Source of the DNA: Kangiella sp.
GTDB taxonomy: Bacteria; Pseudomonadota; Gammaproteobacteria; Enterobacterales; Kangiellaceae
Assembly: GCF_014762745.1 (NCBI RefSeq)
Contig: NZ_JABURJ010000110.1
Span: forward strand, 25,645-89,644
Direction: 5' to 3'
Length of the DNA: 64,000 nucleotides
Shown: positions 53,309 through 63,952 of the stretch, one piece after another
Numbering within the stretch: the stretch's first letter is position 1
Layout of the letters: every line of letters starts with the position of its first letter
Notes under the pieces: generated by a model
The model's database searches: none
What the model was told of the DNA's origin: nothing
Seen by the model: only the letters and a program-made list of their open reading frames with translations
Program-made: the position numbers and the translations under genes

Positions 53309-54433
53309 TTAAGTTGAATGCAGCCGTCGATGGGTCTGAATCGACATTAATATGCCGAAAGCTGCCATCAGGGTTACTATCGAGGTGCCACCATAGCTGA
53401 TCAGGGGCAATGGTAGCCCGACCACGGGTAACAAACCACTGACCATGCCTATATTTACAAAAATATAGATGAAGAAGGTTAAAATTAGTGACGCACCTAA
53501 AAGTCTGCTAAAGGTTTCCTGCCCTTGCAGGCTGATATAAATACCTCGGACAATCACGAAGGCATAAAGTGACAATAATAGAACGATGCCGACCAGGCCA
53601 AACTCTTCACCGATCACGGCAAAAATAAAGTCGGTATGGCGCTCGGGTAAAAACTCCAGTTGTGACTGAGTACCGTTAAGCCATCCTTTGCCATATATGC
53701 CACCAGAGCCAATGGCTATCTGCGACTGAATAATATGATAACCGGCGCCCAGCGGATCTCTTTCTGGATTCAAGAAAGTTAATACACGACCTTTTTGATA
53801 ATCATGCATCACGAAATACCACATAATTGGGATCAGAACCGCTGCTATCAAGATGGCGCCCAGGATGTAACGCCAGCGAATTCCGGCAAAAAAGACGACG
53901 AATAAGCCAGAAGCCCCTATCAATAAAGAAGTACCAAGATCCGGCTGCAACATAATCAAGACAACAGGCGTCAGTACCAACACCAGGCTGCCAATAGTTT
54001 GTAGGAAGCTTGGCGGTAGCGCCTTTTCAGCAAAATACCAGGCAACCATTAAGGGCACTGCCAGCTTCATGATTTCTGAGGGCTGAAAGCGAATGCCAAT
54101 ATCAATCCAGCGTTGCGCTCCTTTACTGGACTCACCAAAGAAAATCACTGCCAGCAAGAAGATAATACCGACAGCGTATAAGGCTGGCGCCCACTGACGG
54201 AAAGTTCTGGGTTCAAACTGAGCCAATACAAACATCACCACCAGGCCAGCGGCGAACCGAACCGCCTGACGCTTGACCAGTGCTATGCTCTCGCCGCCAG
54301 CACTATACACCGCCAGCAGGCTGAAACACATGAGCGCAATAATACCCAACAATAATGGCGCATCAATATGCCAGCGCCACAACAGACTGTAGCGCTCCTT
54401 GTGGCTATTTGCGGTACTATTGAGCAGTGCCAT
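53309..54433 (-). CDS. mrdB: RodA peptidoglycan glycosyltransferase
   Basis: A 374-aa SEDS protein with about ten helices. LQPDLGTSLLIGASGLFVVFFAG, LNPERDPLGAGYH and the C-terminal GLPLPLISYGGTS are SEDS hallmarks. It polymerises lipid II in the elongasome with PBP2, encoded next door; the genes overlap by 17 nt. Confidence 0.96.
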   Translation of the reverse strand: MALLNSTANSHKERYSLLWRWHIDAPLLLGIIALMCFSLLAVYSAGGESIALVKRQAVRFAAGLVVMFVLAQFEPRTFRQWAPALYAVGIIFLLAVIFFGESSKGAQRWIDIGIRFQPSEIMKLAVPLMVAWYFAEKALPPSFLQTIGSLVLVLTPVVLIMLQPDLGTSLLIGASGLFVVFFAGIRWRYILGAILIAAVLIPIMWYFVMHDYQKGRVLTFLNPERDPLGAGYHIIQSQIAIGSGGIYGKGWLNGTQSQLEFLPERHTDFIFAVIGEEFGLVGIVLLLSLYAFVIVRGIYISLQGQETFSRLLGASLILTFFIYIFVNIGMVSGLLPVVGLPLPLISYGGTSIVTLMAAFGILMSIQTHRRLHST

Positions 54434-56330
54434 TAGTCTCTACCTCGGGTTCTGTTGTTTCTTCACTTTCCTGATACTGCTCAATCAAATAATAATCCAT
54501 CAGCTTTCGAGCAATTGGTGCTGCGTTACTACCACCACCACCAGCATTTTCCATCACTACCGCGATGGCGATTTGAGGGCTTTCATAAGGTGCATAGCCT
54601 ATAAATAGAGCATTGTCATGGAATTTTTCCGCCAATGTCTCGGCATCATACTCTTCCTCTTCACCAAGACTTTTGACCTGCGCCGTGCCGGTTTTACCGG
54701 CAGCGATATATTCTGCTCCCTGGAAAGCCGAACGGGCAGTGCCTTTAGTGCCTGTAATTACATCGCGCATACTTTCCTTGACCAGATCAAGCCAGCGTCC
54801 ATCACCTACTTCAATCTGGTGATAAGCCATGACCGGCACATTCTGCTCATGAATGTTGCCGTCCACAAATTCACGAACTAACTGCAACTGATAGCGGATA
54901 CCATCATTGGCGAGAACAGCTGTTGCGTTGGCAAGCTGCAGCGGGGTTACCGTCCAATAGCCCTGACCAATACCAATATTGACAGTATCGCCGTTATACC
55001 AGGGTTCTTTGCGTGCACTTCGCTTCCATTCGCGTGAAGGCAGGATACCGATTTTTTCTTCTTCCATATCAATGCCAGTTTTCTGCCCAAAGCCAAACTG
55101 CATCATGCCATCATGAATACGATCAATACCGATCCTAACCGCCAGGTCATAAAAGAAGGTGTCGCAGGATTCAATAATCGAGTCCACAACATCCATATAG
55201 GGCGCATGCCCCCAGCGCTTCCAGTCCCGATAACGGCGATCATTATTCGGCAAAGAGAACCAGCCAGGATCTCGAACCTTGGTATCAGGCGTGATGACCC
55301 CTTCCTTTAACCCTATCCAGGCCAGATGAGGCTTAATGGTTGATGCCGGTGAATAAGTGCCCTGCACCGCGCGGTTATAAAGTGGTCTTTCTGGAGTGAG
55401 TAATTTTCGATAATCTTCACTGGAAATACCTCCAGTGAACAAGTTAGGATCATAGCCAGGCTGACTGACCATCGCCAGCACACCACCGGTTGCGGGATCG
55501 ACGGCAACGATTGAACCACGCGCCCCAACTTCTTTCATCAGCTGAGTGGCTTTTCTCTGCAAGCCCAAATCAAGATAGAGATGAATATCCATTCCAGCGA
55601 CCGGCTCATCACGTTCCAGAACACGGATAATACGCCCACGCACATCGGTCTCTACTCGCTGACTGCCTACTTCACCATGCAAAATGCTTTCGTAATAACG
55701 CTCAAGACCCAACTTGCCAATTTTTGAAGTGGCGGCATAACGTAGACGCGTCTCCTCATCCATGGCTTCAAGCTCTTCAACATTAATGGCGCCCATACGA
55801 CCCAGAACATGCACCAGCTCATCCTTGTATGGGTAATAGCGCTCCAGACGAGCTTCCAGACTGGCACCGGGATACATATGTTGAACCACAGAAAATTTGG
55901 CAACTTCTTCTTCAGTTAAATTTGATTTAAGGACGTAGGAATTGAACTTGGGACGGAATTTAATCTGCTCTAAAAACTTAAGAACCTGCTCATCGCTGAT
56001 GCTCAATACCTTTCTCAGCTCTTGCACCAGCTTTGGCAGATCCCGGGTTTGTTCAGGCGTGATTTCCAGAGTGAAAATCGAACGATTCTGCGCCAGTAAT
56101 TTACCATCACGATCATAGATAAGGCCACGAACCGGGGCTACCGACTGAATACTGATACGGTTATTTTCAGATTGAGTCTGGTACTTTTCATAGTCCAGAA
56201 CCTGCAGCTTGAACTGGCGACTGATCAATACCAGCAATAAGATAAAAACAATCAACAATGCCACAATGCAGCGCGCGAAAAACATCGAAGTTTCGCGACC
56301 AACATCTTTTATGGCTTGTCGTTTATACAT
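54417..56330 (-). CDS. mrdA: penicillin-binding protein 2
   Basis: 637 aa with one N-terminal membrane helix (about 15-38), the pedestal domain, then a transpeptidase with STIK (SPASTIKPH, serine near 330), a SxD-type second motif (SCDTFF) and KTGTAQ. It crosslinks lateral wall peptidoglycan with RodA. The long C-terminal acidic tail is unremarkable. Confidence 0.96.
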   Translation of the reverse strand: MYKRQAIKDVGRETSMFFARCIVALLIVFILLLVLISRQFKLQVLDYEKYQTQSENNRISIQSVAPVRGLIYDRDGKLLAQNRSIFTLEITPEQTRDLPKLVQELRKVLSISDEQVLKFLEQIKFRPKFNSYVLKSNLTEEEVAKFSVVQHMYPGASLEARLERYYPYKDELVHVLGRMGAINVEELEAMDEETRLRYAATSKIGKLGLERYYESILHGEVGSQRVETDVRGRIIRVLERDEPVAGMDIHLYLDLGLQRKATQLMKEVGARGSIVAVDPATGGVLAMVSQPGYDPNLFTGGISSEDYRKLLTPERPLYNRAVQGTYSPASTIKPHLAWIGLKEGVITPDTKVRDPGWFSLPNNDRRYRDWKRWGHAPYMDVVDSIIESCDTFFYDLAVRIGIDRIHDGMMQFGFGQKTGIDMEEEKIGILPSREWKRSARKEPWYNGDTVNIGIGQGYWTVTPLQLANATAVLANDGIRYQLQLVREFVDGNIHEQNVPVMAYHQIEVGDGRWLDLVKESMRDVITGTKGTARSAFQGAEYIAAGKTGTAQVKSLGEEEEYDAETLAEKFHDNALFIGYAPYESPQIAIAVVMENAGGGGSNAAPIARKLMDYYLIEQYQESEETTEPEVETNGTAQ

Positions 56331-56474
56331 ACCCTATGGACTGAACCCATTGATAAAAATTCATAATCCCTGCTATTTATAATTTGACTGAGCAATCCAT
56401 TCAATCAGTATTGAATAAACTATGTTTAGACTCTTTTAGAGTTTATTCCCTGTGAGACTTATTCCCTATGAAAC

Positions 56475-56945
56475 TCATTCCCTGTGATAAGGGTGACTCA
56501 CTGTCACCGACCAGGCGCGATAGAGTGATTCGGCAACGATAATCCGCACCAGCGGATGCGGAAAGGTCAATGCCGATAAGGACCACTTTTGATTAGCGCG
56601 CGCCAGACACTCTTCAGACAGACCTTCCGGCCCACCCACCAATAAAACCAGATTGGGATAATGCTGCTGCCAGTGCTCAATTTGCTGAGCCAGCTGTGCG
56701 GTGGAAAAACTTTTACCTTTAACATCCAGTGCTACCACCCAGTCACTGGATTGAATCTGCGATAACAGTGTCTTGCCTTCCTTTTCGGTGATGCGACTGA
56801 TATCAGCATTTTTGCCCCGCTTTTCAGCCGCAACCTCGACCAGCTCCAGTTTAAAATCATTTGGGAATCGTTTGGCGTATTCCTGGAAGCCCTGCTCGAC
56901 CCAGGCTGGCATTTTCTGACCAACCGTTAATAAACGAACCTGCAT
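56475..56945 (-). CDS. rlmH: 23S rRNA pseudouridine(1915)-N3 methyltransferase
   Basis: 156 aa of the SPOUT fold. [10 protein letters not shown] near residue 104 is the SAM-binding knot loop, and the C-terminal [19 protein letters not shown] is diagnostic. It methylates pseudouridine 1915 on 70S ribosomes. 8 nt after rsfS on the minus strand. Confidence 0.97.
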   Translation of the reverse strand: MQVRLLTVGQKMPAWVEQGFQEYAKRFPNDFKLELVEVAAEKRGKNADISRITEKEGKTLLSQIQSSDWVVALDVKGKSFSTAQLAQQIEHWQQHYPNLVLLVGGPEGLSEECLARANQKWSLSALTFPHPLVRIIVAESLYRAWSVTVSHPYHRE

Positions 56946-56953
56946 GGTTTGTT

Positions 56954-57307
56954 TTAACTGGTAGCCGTTGTGCGGGCTTCTTTCCAGTTAGGATCCCACA
57001 GCTTTTCCAGCTGATAAAAGTCACGCGTTTGCGGCATCATGATATGCGCCACAACATCACCTAAATCGACCAACACCCACTCAGCCACATCATCACCTTC
57101 AACACCTAAGGGTTGAACGCCTTCATCTTTAACGCTGGAAACGAGATTGTGGGCGACGGATTTGACGTGGCGGCTGGATGTGCCGCTGGCAATGATCATG
57201 TAGTCGGTCACCGAACTGAGACCTTTTACATTGAGAACTTTAATATCTTTGGCTTTGCTGTCTTCTAACTGGTTAACAACCAGATCTTTCAATTGCTCCG
57301 CTTGCAT
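56954..57307 (-). CDS. rsfS: ribosome silencing factor RsfS
   Basis: 117 aa. [21 protein letters not shown] and the late [10 protein letters not shown] segment are characteristic. It binds ribosomal protein L14 and blocks subunit joining in starvation. The start overlaps the nadD stop (TAATG), coupling the two. Confidence 0.97.
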   Translation of the reverse strand: MQAEQLKDLVVNQLEDSKAKDIKVLNVKGLSSVTDYMIIASGTSSRHVKSVAHNLVSSVKDEGVQPLGVEGDDVAEWVLVDLGDVVAHIMMPQTRDFYQLEKLWDPNWKEARTTATS

Positions 57308-57981
57308 TAATTACCTTTGGGTGAATGTGCTTGATAGCCATAGAGGCCATGCCGTTGAATAAAGTCTAGTATAACATCAGGCAACAGAAAACGTGGTGAA
57401 AATCCGCTTTTTATTTGTTCTCTGATATAGGTTGAAGAAATGTCCAGCTGCGGCATTTCGCAAAAACCAATTTTGCCGCGAGCAAAATGTGCCAACTCTT
57501 CTGGTTTACTGACTCTGTGCTGCTGGTAAAGTTCGGCCACTGGCCCCTGTTGCGGTAGCTCGCTACTGGGTCGCCCCACCACCAGAATATTGCATAAATC
57601 CAATAACTCCTGCCACTGATACCAGCTGTCAAGCTTGGCAAAGGCATCGGTTCCCATCAGAAAAATCAATGGGTTATCACCAATTTCCAGCCGTATATTA
57701 CGCAAAGTCACCACACTGTAGCTTGGCTCTTCTCGCTCCAGCTCTCGAGTATCAAGCGTCAGTTGCGGAGTCGTTTCCAGCACCAGATTGAGCATCTCAA
57801 TGCGCTGTTCGGTTGTCGCGCCGGGAGTTGGGCGATGGGGCGGATAGGCTGCGGGCATCAATGAGACCTGAGCTTCAGGAAATCGATTGAGCATCTCCTG
57901 CGCCATGCGTAAATGGCCTAGATGAACCGGATCAAAAGTACCACCAAGAATGATATGAACCATACCGCAACTGGTAGCCAT
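57307..57981 (-). CDS. nadD: nicotinate-nucleotide adenylyltransferase
   Basis: 224 aa. ILGGTFDPVHLGHL (the HxGH ATP-binding motif) and ISSTYIREQI (ISSxxIR) are conserved. It forms nicotinate adenine dinucleotide in NAD synthesis. The ATG at 57981 is used (AGGA ten bases ahead); a later ATG at 57963 would give a more typical short start. Confidence 0.95.
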   Translation of the reverse strand: MATSCGMVHIILGGTFDPVHLGHLRMAQEMLNRFPEAQVSLMPAAYPPHRPTPGATTEQRIEMLNLVLETTPQLTLDTRELEREEPSYSVVTLRNIRLEIGDNPLIFLMGTDAFAKLDSWYQWQELLDLCNILVVGRPSSELPQQGPVAELYQQHRVSKPEELAHFARGKIGFCEMPQLDISSTYIREQIKSGFSPRFLLPDVILDFIQRHGLYGYQAHSPKGN

Positions 57982-57983
57982 AA

Positions 57984-59075
57984 CTAATTCATTCCTAAAG
58001 ATTTTTTCAGATCGGACAAGCCTTTTTCAGCCGATACCTGCGAGGCGGCAGTCTGAGGCTGTACCCGCTTACCGCTACCTCTTAGCGGATTGCAATTGGT
58101 CATCAGACAGACCACATGAGCCAGTTCCTGCCAGACATCGGCATCGGCCTGCCCTTTGGCCGATTTATCGAGATAGGTCAGACGCTGTACCAATGCATAC
58201 CATTTCTTGACGCTGCCTTTACTCATAGCCACTTGCAGTATTTTCTGCCGCTTGGGCCAGACTCGCTGGCTCTGCATGATATTGGCCAGGGTTTCACCCT
58301 GTGCCATCTGCTCGGCCCAGTCGGCCAACAGCTGACACTCACGCAACAGTTGATTAATCGGCACCAGCGGATACACACCTTCGGCCTGCAAGGTCGCCAA
58401 CATGCGTAAGGCACGATCCGTTTGTCCGCTAAGACAGGCATCCGATAGTTCATAGACAGAATAACGGGCGTTGTCACCGACGTATTCTTTGATGTTGTCA
58501 GAACTGACTGGCTGGCCGTCGGATAGTAACGACAACATCTGCAAGTCCTGCTGTGCAGCCAACAAATTACCTTCGCAGCGCTCAATCAGAGTAGCAAGCG
58601 CGTCTGGCTCTAAAGCCACGCCCAGTTTTCGAGCGCGAGTCGATAGCCATGAGCCCAATCGCTCAGCTGGCACCGGCCAGGCTTCCACCACCAGACCTTT
58701 CTGTTCAAGAGTTTTATACCAGGCCAGACGTTTTTCAGAGGAAAGTTTCGGTGCAGTGATCAGCAAAACATCCTGCGGCTCACTGTTAATAAAGGATTGG
58801 ATAAATTCGCCATGTGCTTTTTTGATACTTTTATCGAAGCGCCATTCCAGCAGTCGGCTCTCAGCAAACAATGACATGGTGCCAGCCTGATCAGTCAGCG
58901 GATTGCTGCTACCGGCTTCTTCAATAATTTGTCGCTCTAACAGCCCTTGCTGTTTGCAGTAAGCACGAATGGCATCGACCGCCTCCATCTTCTGCAATGG
59001 CTCATCCCCAGCAACCAGATAAACCGGATACAGTGTATTAAGGTTTTTTTCCAGCTGTTCGGGGTAGATTTTCAC
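57984..59075 (-). CDS. holA: DNA polymerase III delta subunit
   Basis: 363 aa. VYLVAGDEPLQKMEAVDAIR at the start, SLFAESRLLEWRF, and the three-domain clamp-loader layout fit HolA; it opens the beta clamp. The C-terminal tail of about 25 residues (QTAASQVSAEKG) is longer than usual. 15 nt after lptE. Confidence 0.93.
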   Translation of the reverse strand: MKIYPEQLEKNLNTLYPVYLVAGDEPLQKMEAVDAIRAYCKQQGLLERQIIEEAGSSNPLTDQAGTMSLFAESRLLEWRFDKSIKKAHGEFIQSFINSEPQDVLLITAPKLSSEKRLAWYKTLEQKGLVVEAWPVPAERLGSWLSTRARKLGVALEPDALATLIERCEGNLLAAQQDLQMLSLLSDGQPVSSDNIKEYVGDNARYSVYELSDACLSGQTDRALRMLATLQAEGVYPLVPINQLLRECQLLADWAEQMAQGETLANIMQSQRVWPKRQKILQVAMSKGSVKKWYALVQRLTYLDKSAKGQADADVWQELAHVVCLMTNCNPLRGSGKRVQPQTAASQVSAEKGLSDLKKSLGMN

Positions 59076-59090
59076 GCTTAATGACTTCTC

Positions 59091-59594
59091 CTAGCGACTG
59101 ACTGTGCCAGCAATTTGCAGCAATAAACGGCCAATAACTTCTTCCTGCATATCGGCAATCAAACGTTGTTGCTCGCGCTCCTGCCCAGATTCAAGGTTAC
59201 GCTCATAGGCAAATTCGCGGCGACTGGTCATGCGCTGAGTTTCCGGCTGCTGCTCCGATACCATCGCAGGCGTCAGCATCTGATATTCCAGCGTAAAAAT
59301 CATTTCAAGCTCGGCAGCACGGCCTAAACTATCGCGGGCAACGGTGCGACGTTCAACACCATAATTGACTATCGCCAGTTGCAACTCAGACAACTCAGGT
59401 TCATCCACCAGTTGTGCCCCTTGATAAGCGAGGCGTTGCTTGAGGCGACGTTCAAAGTCCGCGTTCATGTCCTGACTGATTAACCAGACTTTAGTGTTGG
59501 ACAATTCAGCGCCCTGGCCACGCAACTGGAAACCGCAGGCGCTCAAACCAATGATCACCATTGTCAGTAATAACAAAAGACTCAATTGCTTCAT
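59091..59594 (-). CDS. lptE: LPS assembly lipoprotein LptE
   Basis: 167 aa with lipobox GLSAC (Cys20) and CGFQLRGQ, the diagnostic opening of LptE. It plugs the LptD barrel that inserts LPS into the outer membrane. leuS-lptE-holA is the conserved order. Confidence 0.94.
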   Translation of the reverse strand: MKQLSLLLLLTMVIIGLSACGFQLRGQGAELSNTKVWLISQDMNADFERRLKQRLAYQGAQLVDEPELSELQLAIVNYGVERRTVARDSLGRAAELEMIFTLEYQMLTPAMVSEQQPETQRMTSRREFAYERNLESGQEREQQRLIADMQEEVIGRLLLQIAGTVSR

Positions 59595-59648
59595 CAGTAT
59601 CTTCCTTTGGTTTCCTGCTTACGCTTCTATGTTCGAGTTTGTCGCAAA

Positions 59649-62282
59649 TCAATTCGCAACAATGTTCACCAGCTTACCCGGCACCACAATCACTTTTCGA
59701 ACTGTGCTATCGCCAATAAACTTCTGCACATGCTCATCGGCCATCGCCAGCTTTTCGACTTCATCTTTGCTGGCATCGGCGGCCACGGTAATCTTGGCGC
59801 GAACCTTGCCATTGACCTGCACGATAATCAGTTTTTCATCCTGCACCATCGCAGCCTTATCAGCTGTTGGCCATTCGGCATCCACCACGTCAACACGTTC
59901 TTCGCCAACCAGTGAACCCAGAGCCTGCCACAAAACAGTACAGATGTGCGGCACAATTGGAGCCAGCATCAATACCGCTGCATCCAACGCTTCCTGCATC
60001 ACGGCACGATCCTGTTCGCTCGACTCTTCGGCTTTGCTGACGTGGTTTAACAATTCCATCACCGCAGCAATCGCCGTATTAAAGGTATAGCGACGTGCAT
60101 AATCGTCAGTGACTTTAGCAATGGTTTCGTGCGTTTTACGGCGCAATGCTTTTTGGTCATTGTTCAGGCTTGCCACATCCAGCTTGGCTACTGGGCCTTT
60201 TTGCTGATGACTTTGCACCAGTTTCCACAGACGACGCAAGAAACGCAGCGAACCTTCAACTGCGGAATCCTGCCACTCCAGCGCCTGATCCGGCGGCGAA
60301 GCAAACATGGTGTACAAGCGCATGGTATCAGCACCATACTCGTCAACCATCGACTGCGGGTCGATACCATTATTTTTCGACTTGGACATTTTAGTCATAC
60401 CGGCATGAGTCACCTCACGGCCTTCGCTGTCCACCGCCTTAATAATTCGTCCTTTATCATCACGCTCAACCACTTCAACTTCAAGCGGTGAAACCCAATG
60501 ACGGGCACCTTTGTCATCGATGTAATAAAAAGCATCCGCCAGCACCATGCCCTGACACAGCAACTGCTTGGCTGGCTCATCGGAATTGACCAGACCCGCA
60601 TCGCGCAATAATTTGTGGAAGAAACGGAAATACATCAGGTGCATGGTGGCGTGCTCAATACCACCAATGTATTGATCCACTGGCAACCAGTAATTGGCCT
60701 GCTCAGGATTCAACATACCCTCGTCATAACCGGTGCTGGTGTAACGCGCGTAATACCAGCTCGACTCCATAAAAGTATCGAAAGTGTCAGTCTCACGAAC
60801 GCCTTCAACGCCATCAACTATTGCCTTCTTCCACTCTTCGTCTGTGTTCAATGGGCTGGTCACGCCATCCATCACCACATCTTCGGGCAAACGAACCGGC
60901 AGCTGATCTTCCGGAGCAGGAACAACCGAACCATCCGGCATATTGATCATCGGGATCGGCGCGCCCCAATAACGCTGGCGGGAAACACCCCAATCACGCA
61001 GGCGGTAATTAACCGTCTTTTTGCCTTTGCCTTCGGCTTCTAATTTAGCAGTAATGGCAGCAAATGCTTTGTCGAAATCCAGGCCATCGAATTCGCCCGA
61101 ATTAAACAGAATGCCTTTCTCAGTATGCGCCTGTTCGCTGATATCCAGCTCAGAACCATCAGCAGGTTTCACCACTGGCGCGATATCAATGCCGTATTTA
61201 GTCGCGAATTCATAGTCGCGCTGGTCATGCCCCGGAACAGCCATTACAGCGCCCGTGCCATAATCCATCAGTACGAAATTCGCCACCCACACCGGTACTT
61301 TTTTACCGCTTAATGGGTGAATCGCATAAATTCCGGTTGGCATACCTTTCTTTTCCATGGTCGCCATGTCTGCTTCGGACAGCTTGCTGTGTCGACATTC
61401 GTCAACGAACGCTGCCAGCTCAGGATTGCTCTTGGCTGCTTTAGTCGCTAATGGATGAGCGGCCGCCACTGCTAGATAGGTTACGCCATATAAAGTGTCC
61501 GGGCGTGTGGTGTAAACGTGCAATGGCTCAACGCCATCACCGTTGCCATTTTCTACCGAGAACTCAACCTCAACCCCTTCCGAACGACCAATCCAGTTGC
61601 GCTGCATAGTCTTAACCATCTCAGGCCAGCCATCCAGCTTATCCAGATCATTCAACAGCTCTTCGGCGTAAGCAGTGATCTTAATGAACCACTGCGGAAT
61701 CTCTTTCTGCTCAACCGGCGTATCACAGCGCCAGCAGGCACCATCCACCACCTGTTCATTGGCCAGAACCGTCTGATCATTCGGGCACCAGTTGACCGAT
61801 GAGGTCTTCTTATAGACCAGACCTTTCTCATACAGCTTAGTAAAGAACCACTGCTCCCAGCGATAATACTCAGGCTTACAGGTCGCCAGCTCGCGATCCC
61901 AGTCGTAAGCAAAGCCCAGCATTTTCAGCTGACCTTTCATGTACTCAATATTTTCATAGGTCCAGGGCGCAGGCGACGCCTTATTCTTGACCGCCGCATT
62001 TTCCGCAGGCAAACCAAACGCATCCCACCCAATCGGCTGCAACACATTCTTGCCCTGCATCCGCTGGAAACGTGAAATCACATCACCAATGGTGTAGTTA
62101 CGAACATGGCCCATGTGCAAACGGCCACTCGGATACGGAAACATGCTCAAGCAGTAATACTTCTCACGGGAAGCATCTTCCACCGCTTTAAAAGTCTTAT
62201 TTTGCTGCCACTTTTGCTGGATTTTTCCTTCAATTTCAGAAGGTTGATAATGTTCTGGTAGAGATTGTTCTGATAGTTGCAT
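59649..62282 (-). CDS. leuS: leucyl-tRNA synthetase
   Basis: 877 aa, class [14 protein letters not shown] (HIGH), a CP1 editing domain (TTRPDTLYG, about residues 220-420), KMSKSKNNG near 635, and the C-terminal VNGKVRAK domain. First gene of the long minus-strand block; promoter expected in 62283-62529, where nothing specific could be called. Confidence 0.98.
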   Translation of the reverse strand: MQLSEQSLPEHYQPSEIEGKIQQKWQQNKTFKAVEDASREKYYCLSMFPYPSGRLHMGHVRNYTIGDVISRFQRMQGKNVLQPIGWDAFGLPAENAAVKNKASPAPWTYENIEYMKGQLKMLGFAYDWDRELATCKPEYYRWEQWFFTKLYEKGLVYKKTSSVNWCPNDQTVLANEQVVDGACWRCDTPVEQKEIPQWFIKITAYAEELLNDLDKLDGWPEMVKTMQRNWIGRSEGVEVEFSVENGNGDGVEPLHVYTTRPDTLYGVTYLAVAAAHPLATKAAKSNPELAAFVDECRHSKLSEADMATMEKKGMPTGIYAIHPLSGKKVPVWVANFVLMDYGTGAVMAVPGHDQRDYEFATKYGIDIAPVVKPADGSELDISEQAHTEKGILFNSGEFDGLDFDKAFAAITAKLEAEGKGKKTVNYRLRDWGVSRQRYWGAPIPMINMPDGSVVPAPEDQLPVRLPEDVVMDGVTSPLNTDEEWKKAIVDGVEGVRETDTFDTFMESSWYYARYTSTGYDEGMLNPEQANYWLPVDQYIGGIEHATMHLMYFRFFHKLLRDAGLVNSDEPAKQLLCQGMVLADAFYYIDDKGARHWVSPLEVEVVERDDKGRIIKAVDSEGREVTHAGMTKMSKSKNNGIDPQSMVDEYGADTMRLYTMFASPPDQALEWQDSAVEGSLRFLRRLWKLVQSHQQKGPVAKLDVASLNNDQKALRRKTHETIAKVTDDYARRYTFNTAIAAVMELLNHVSKAEESSEQDRAVMQEALDAAVLMLAPIVPHICTVLWQALGSLVGEERVDVVDAEWPTADKAAMVQDEKLIIVQVNGKVRAKITVAADASKDEVEKLAMADEHVQKFIGDSTVRKVIVVPGKLVNIVAN

Positions 62283-62529
62283 TGCTTGCAGATTCTTGAA
62301 TTAATGACTCGTTACAGGCTCATCGTTACGGCCCACCGACACAAGCCTCTAAGGATACCTGAGTGGCCCAATCGCAACAAGCGCAAATCCCCGTAAAATG
62401 AAGGTTTATGAGGGGTGAGGTGGGGGTTGAGAGATAGAAGTCGATGGGGGCGGCTTCTGTTTGATACTCACGTCTTTCAAAGACCATTTAGATCTATAAA
62501 TTATGTAATCAGACTTTAAGCTGCTAGAT

Positions 62530-63036
62530 TTATCTCCCTCTATACTTAGAAGCCGCTTCGTAAAATTTCATCAACTCTTTTATGGTTTCTTCTGGTATTC
62601 TATCAATGGTCTTATAGCAAAACTCTCCGGCTGCTTCACCGTAAAACTCTTTAATACCTTCTTCTAGATGCAGTATTAATCCCAAATCTTTACTTAAGAA
62701 CAACACTCCGTAAACACTAACTGTCCGATCTGTGCATTTAAGAATCTTTTCATCAAAACCATCAAATGGAAGCAATTTTAGAGAAAGTGGAGTATCCAAG
62801 TTGGGGTTATCTAAATTCTCTACCTGTTCTTTATCAATATAGAGTCTTGGTGAACTTCCCCAAAAATCATCTTGATAAACATATCCCGCTAAGTGAACCC
62901 TTTGCCCTGCAAACTCTCGTGGATTCTCTAGCACATCCTTTAAACTTACCAATCGATGATCATCAGTCCTGCCATCCTTGCATGATGACACCAGAAATAA
63001 TGAGAAAATTAATATAGTTTGGATTAGTTTTAACAT
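62530..63036 (-). CDS. hypothetical lipoprotein
   Basis: 168 aa with a short hydrophobic signal and lipobox FLVSSC (Cys19). The mature part has a beta-rich region (FAGQRVHLAGYVYQDD, RTVSVYGVLFL) resembling an OB-like or nucleic-acid-free beta barrel fold, and C-terminal helices. Two later cysteines may pair. No family recognised. Solitary gene between leuS and the RAYT. Confidence 0.65.
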   Translation of the reverse strand: MLKLIQTILIFSLFLVSSCKDGRTDDHRLVSLKDVLENPREFAGQRVHLAGYVYQDDFWGSSPRLYIDKEQVENLDNPNLDTPLSLKLLPFDGFDEKILKCTDRTVSVYGVLFLSKDLGLILHLEEGIKEFYGEAAGEFCYKTIDRIPEETIKELMKFYEAASKYRGR

Positions 63037-63139
63037 TTTGTATTACCTTGATAGATACATGACTGTTTAAATTTAGGATTGTGCCATTCATAAATCCTTA
63101 CGGATTCATTGGCAAATTGCACATAAACCCTTGTTCCAA

Positions 63140-63847
63140 TTAATGGGGGCAGAGTACATTTTTATTCTTCTTTGGTCTACCGGCATCCCTGACCACTAAT
63201 GACCTTGCGGTCAACTTTTCAACCTGGTCAACAAAGTCATCTCGCCCAAGCACCAACCCCTTCTGGGTAACTGCTCTAATATCCTCAACCATTGCATCAT
63301 CAAGCTGATATCGAAAAAGCTCTCGGTAGGCTTGCCGCCTCTCTTTTGAGTTTTCTCCCAGTTTCAGATAAAGCCCATGTGGACTTGCCAATTTTGACTC
63401 TTTTCCTAAACCATTCACACAATAACTCGACCATTTATATTGACTCGGCTCGGTAACCATTCCTGCCCTAACTGGATTCAACTCTATGTACCGATAACAC
63501 TCAAGTAAGTATCTTTCTGTGTCCAGCAAACAGGATTTAAAACGCCCTTCCCACAAAGTCCCCGTCCTTTGGTAAACGTAATTAAAGTACCTGACGTAAC
63601 TGCGACCAACAGATTGCATCATCTTTGATATCGCTCCCGCAGTGTTGGGGGTTACTAGCAGGTGGACATGGTTGGTCATAAATACCCAGGCATGAATATC
63701 TACGCTATATTTTTGAGATGCGCGATGTAAGTGATGAGCGTACATTGAAAAGTCTTCTTCAGAGACAAAGCAGACTTGACGGTTATTTCCTCGCTGAATG
63801 ATATGCTGTGCATATCCAGGTAAATCTAATCGCGGCTTCCTTGCCAT
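63140..63847 (-). mobile_element. REP-associated tyrosine transposase (RAYT, Y1/HUH family)
   Basis: 235 aa. The HUH motif is NHVHLLV (near residue 58), and the catalytic tyrosine lies in YVRYFNYVYQRTGTLWEGRF, the pattern of RAYT rather than IS200 TnpA. ARKPRLDLPGYAQHIIQRGNN is the typical start. RAYTs process REP sequences whose foot is GTAG. The C-terminal codons fall inside an 11-bp inverted repeat that also lies upstream of the gene. Whether it acts on the REP-like elements at 368 and 2636 is inference. Confidence 0.88.
63150..63160. repeat. left 11-bp inverted repeat around the RAYT gene
   Basis: cagagtacatt lies at the 3' end of the RAYT gene; its inverse, aatgtactctg, lies at 63942-63952 upstream of the gene. 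The pair encloses about 0.8 kb and may mark the ends of the transposed unit. Confidence 0.5.
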
Positions 63848-63941
63848 GCCTTTTTATTTGGTAATAACTTTGGAGGTATTATAGGTACCCGCTCAGCGAT
63901 TTATATCAGCATTTCACTACAATCCCTGTGAGCTATCGATT

Positions 63942-63952
63942 AATGTACTCTG
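63942..63952. repeat. right 11-bp inverted repeat around the RAYT gene
   Basis: aatgtactctg is the exact inverse of 63150-63160. It lies about 95 nt before the RAYT start. The remaining bases to the window end (63953-64000) hold a C-rich segment but no recognisable gene. Confidence 0.5.

Noticed and set aside
59494..60090. 198-codon plus-strand frame over the leuS/lptE junction
   Set aside because: It is antisense to two well-conserved genes, with Ser/Thr-rich composition typical of a shadow frame.
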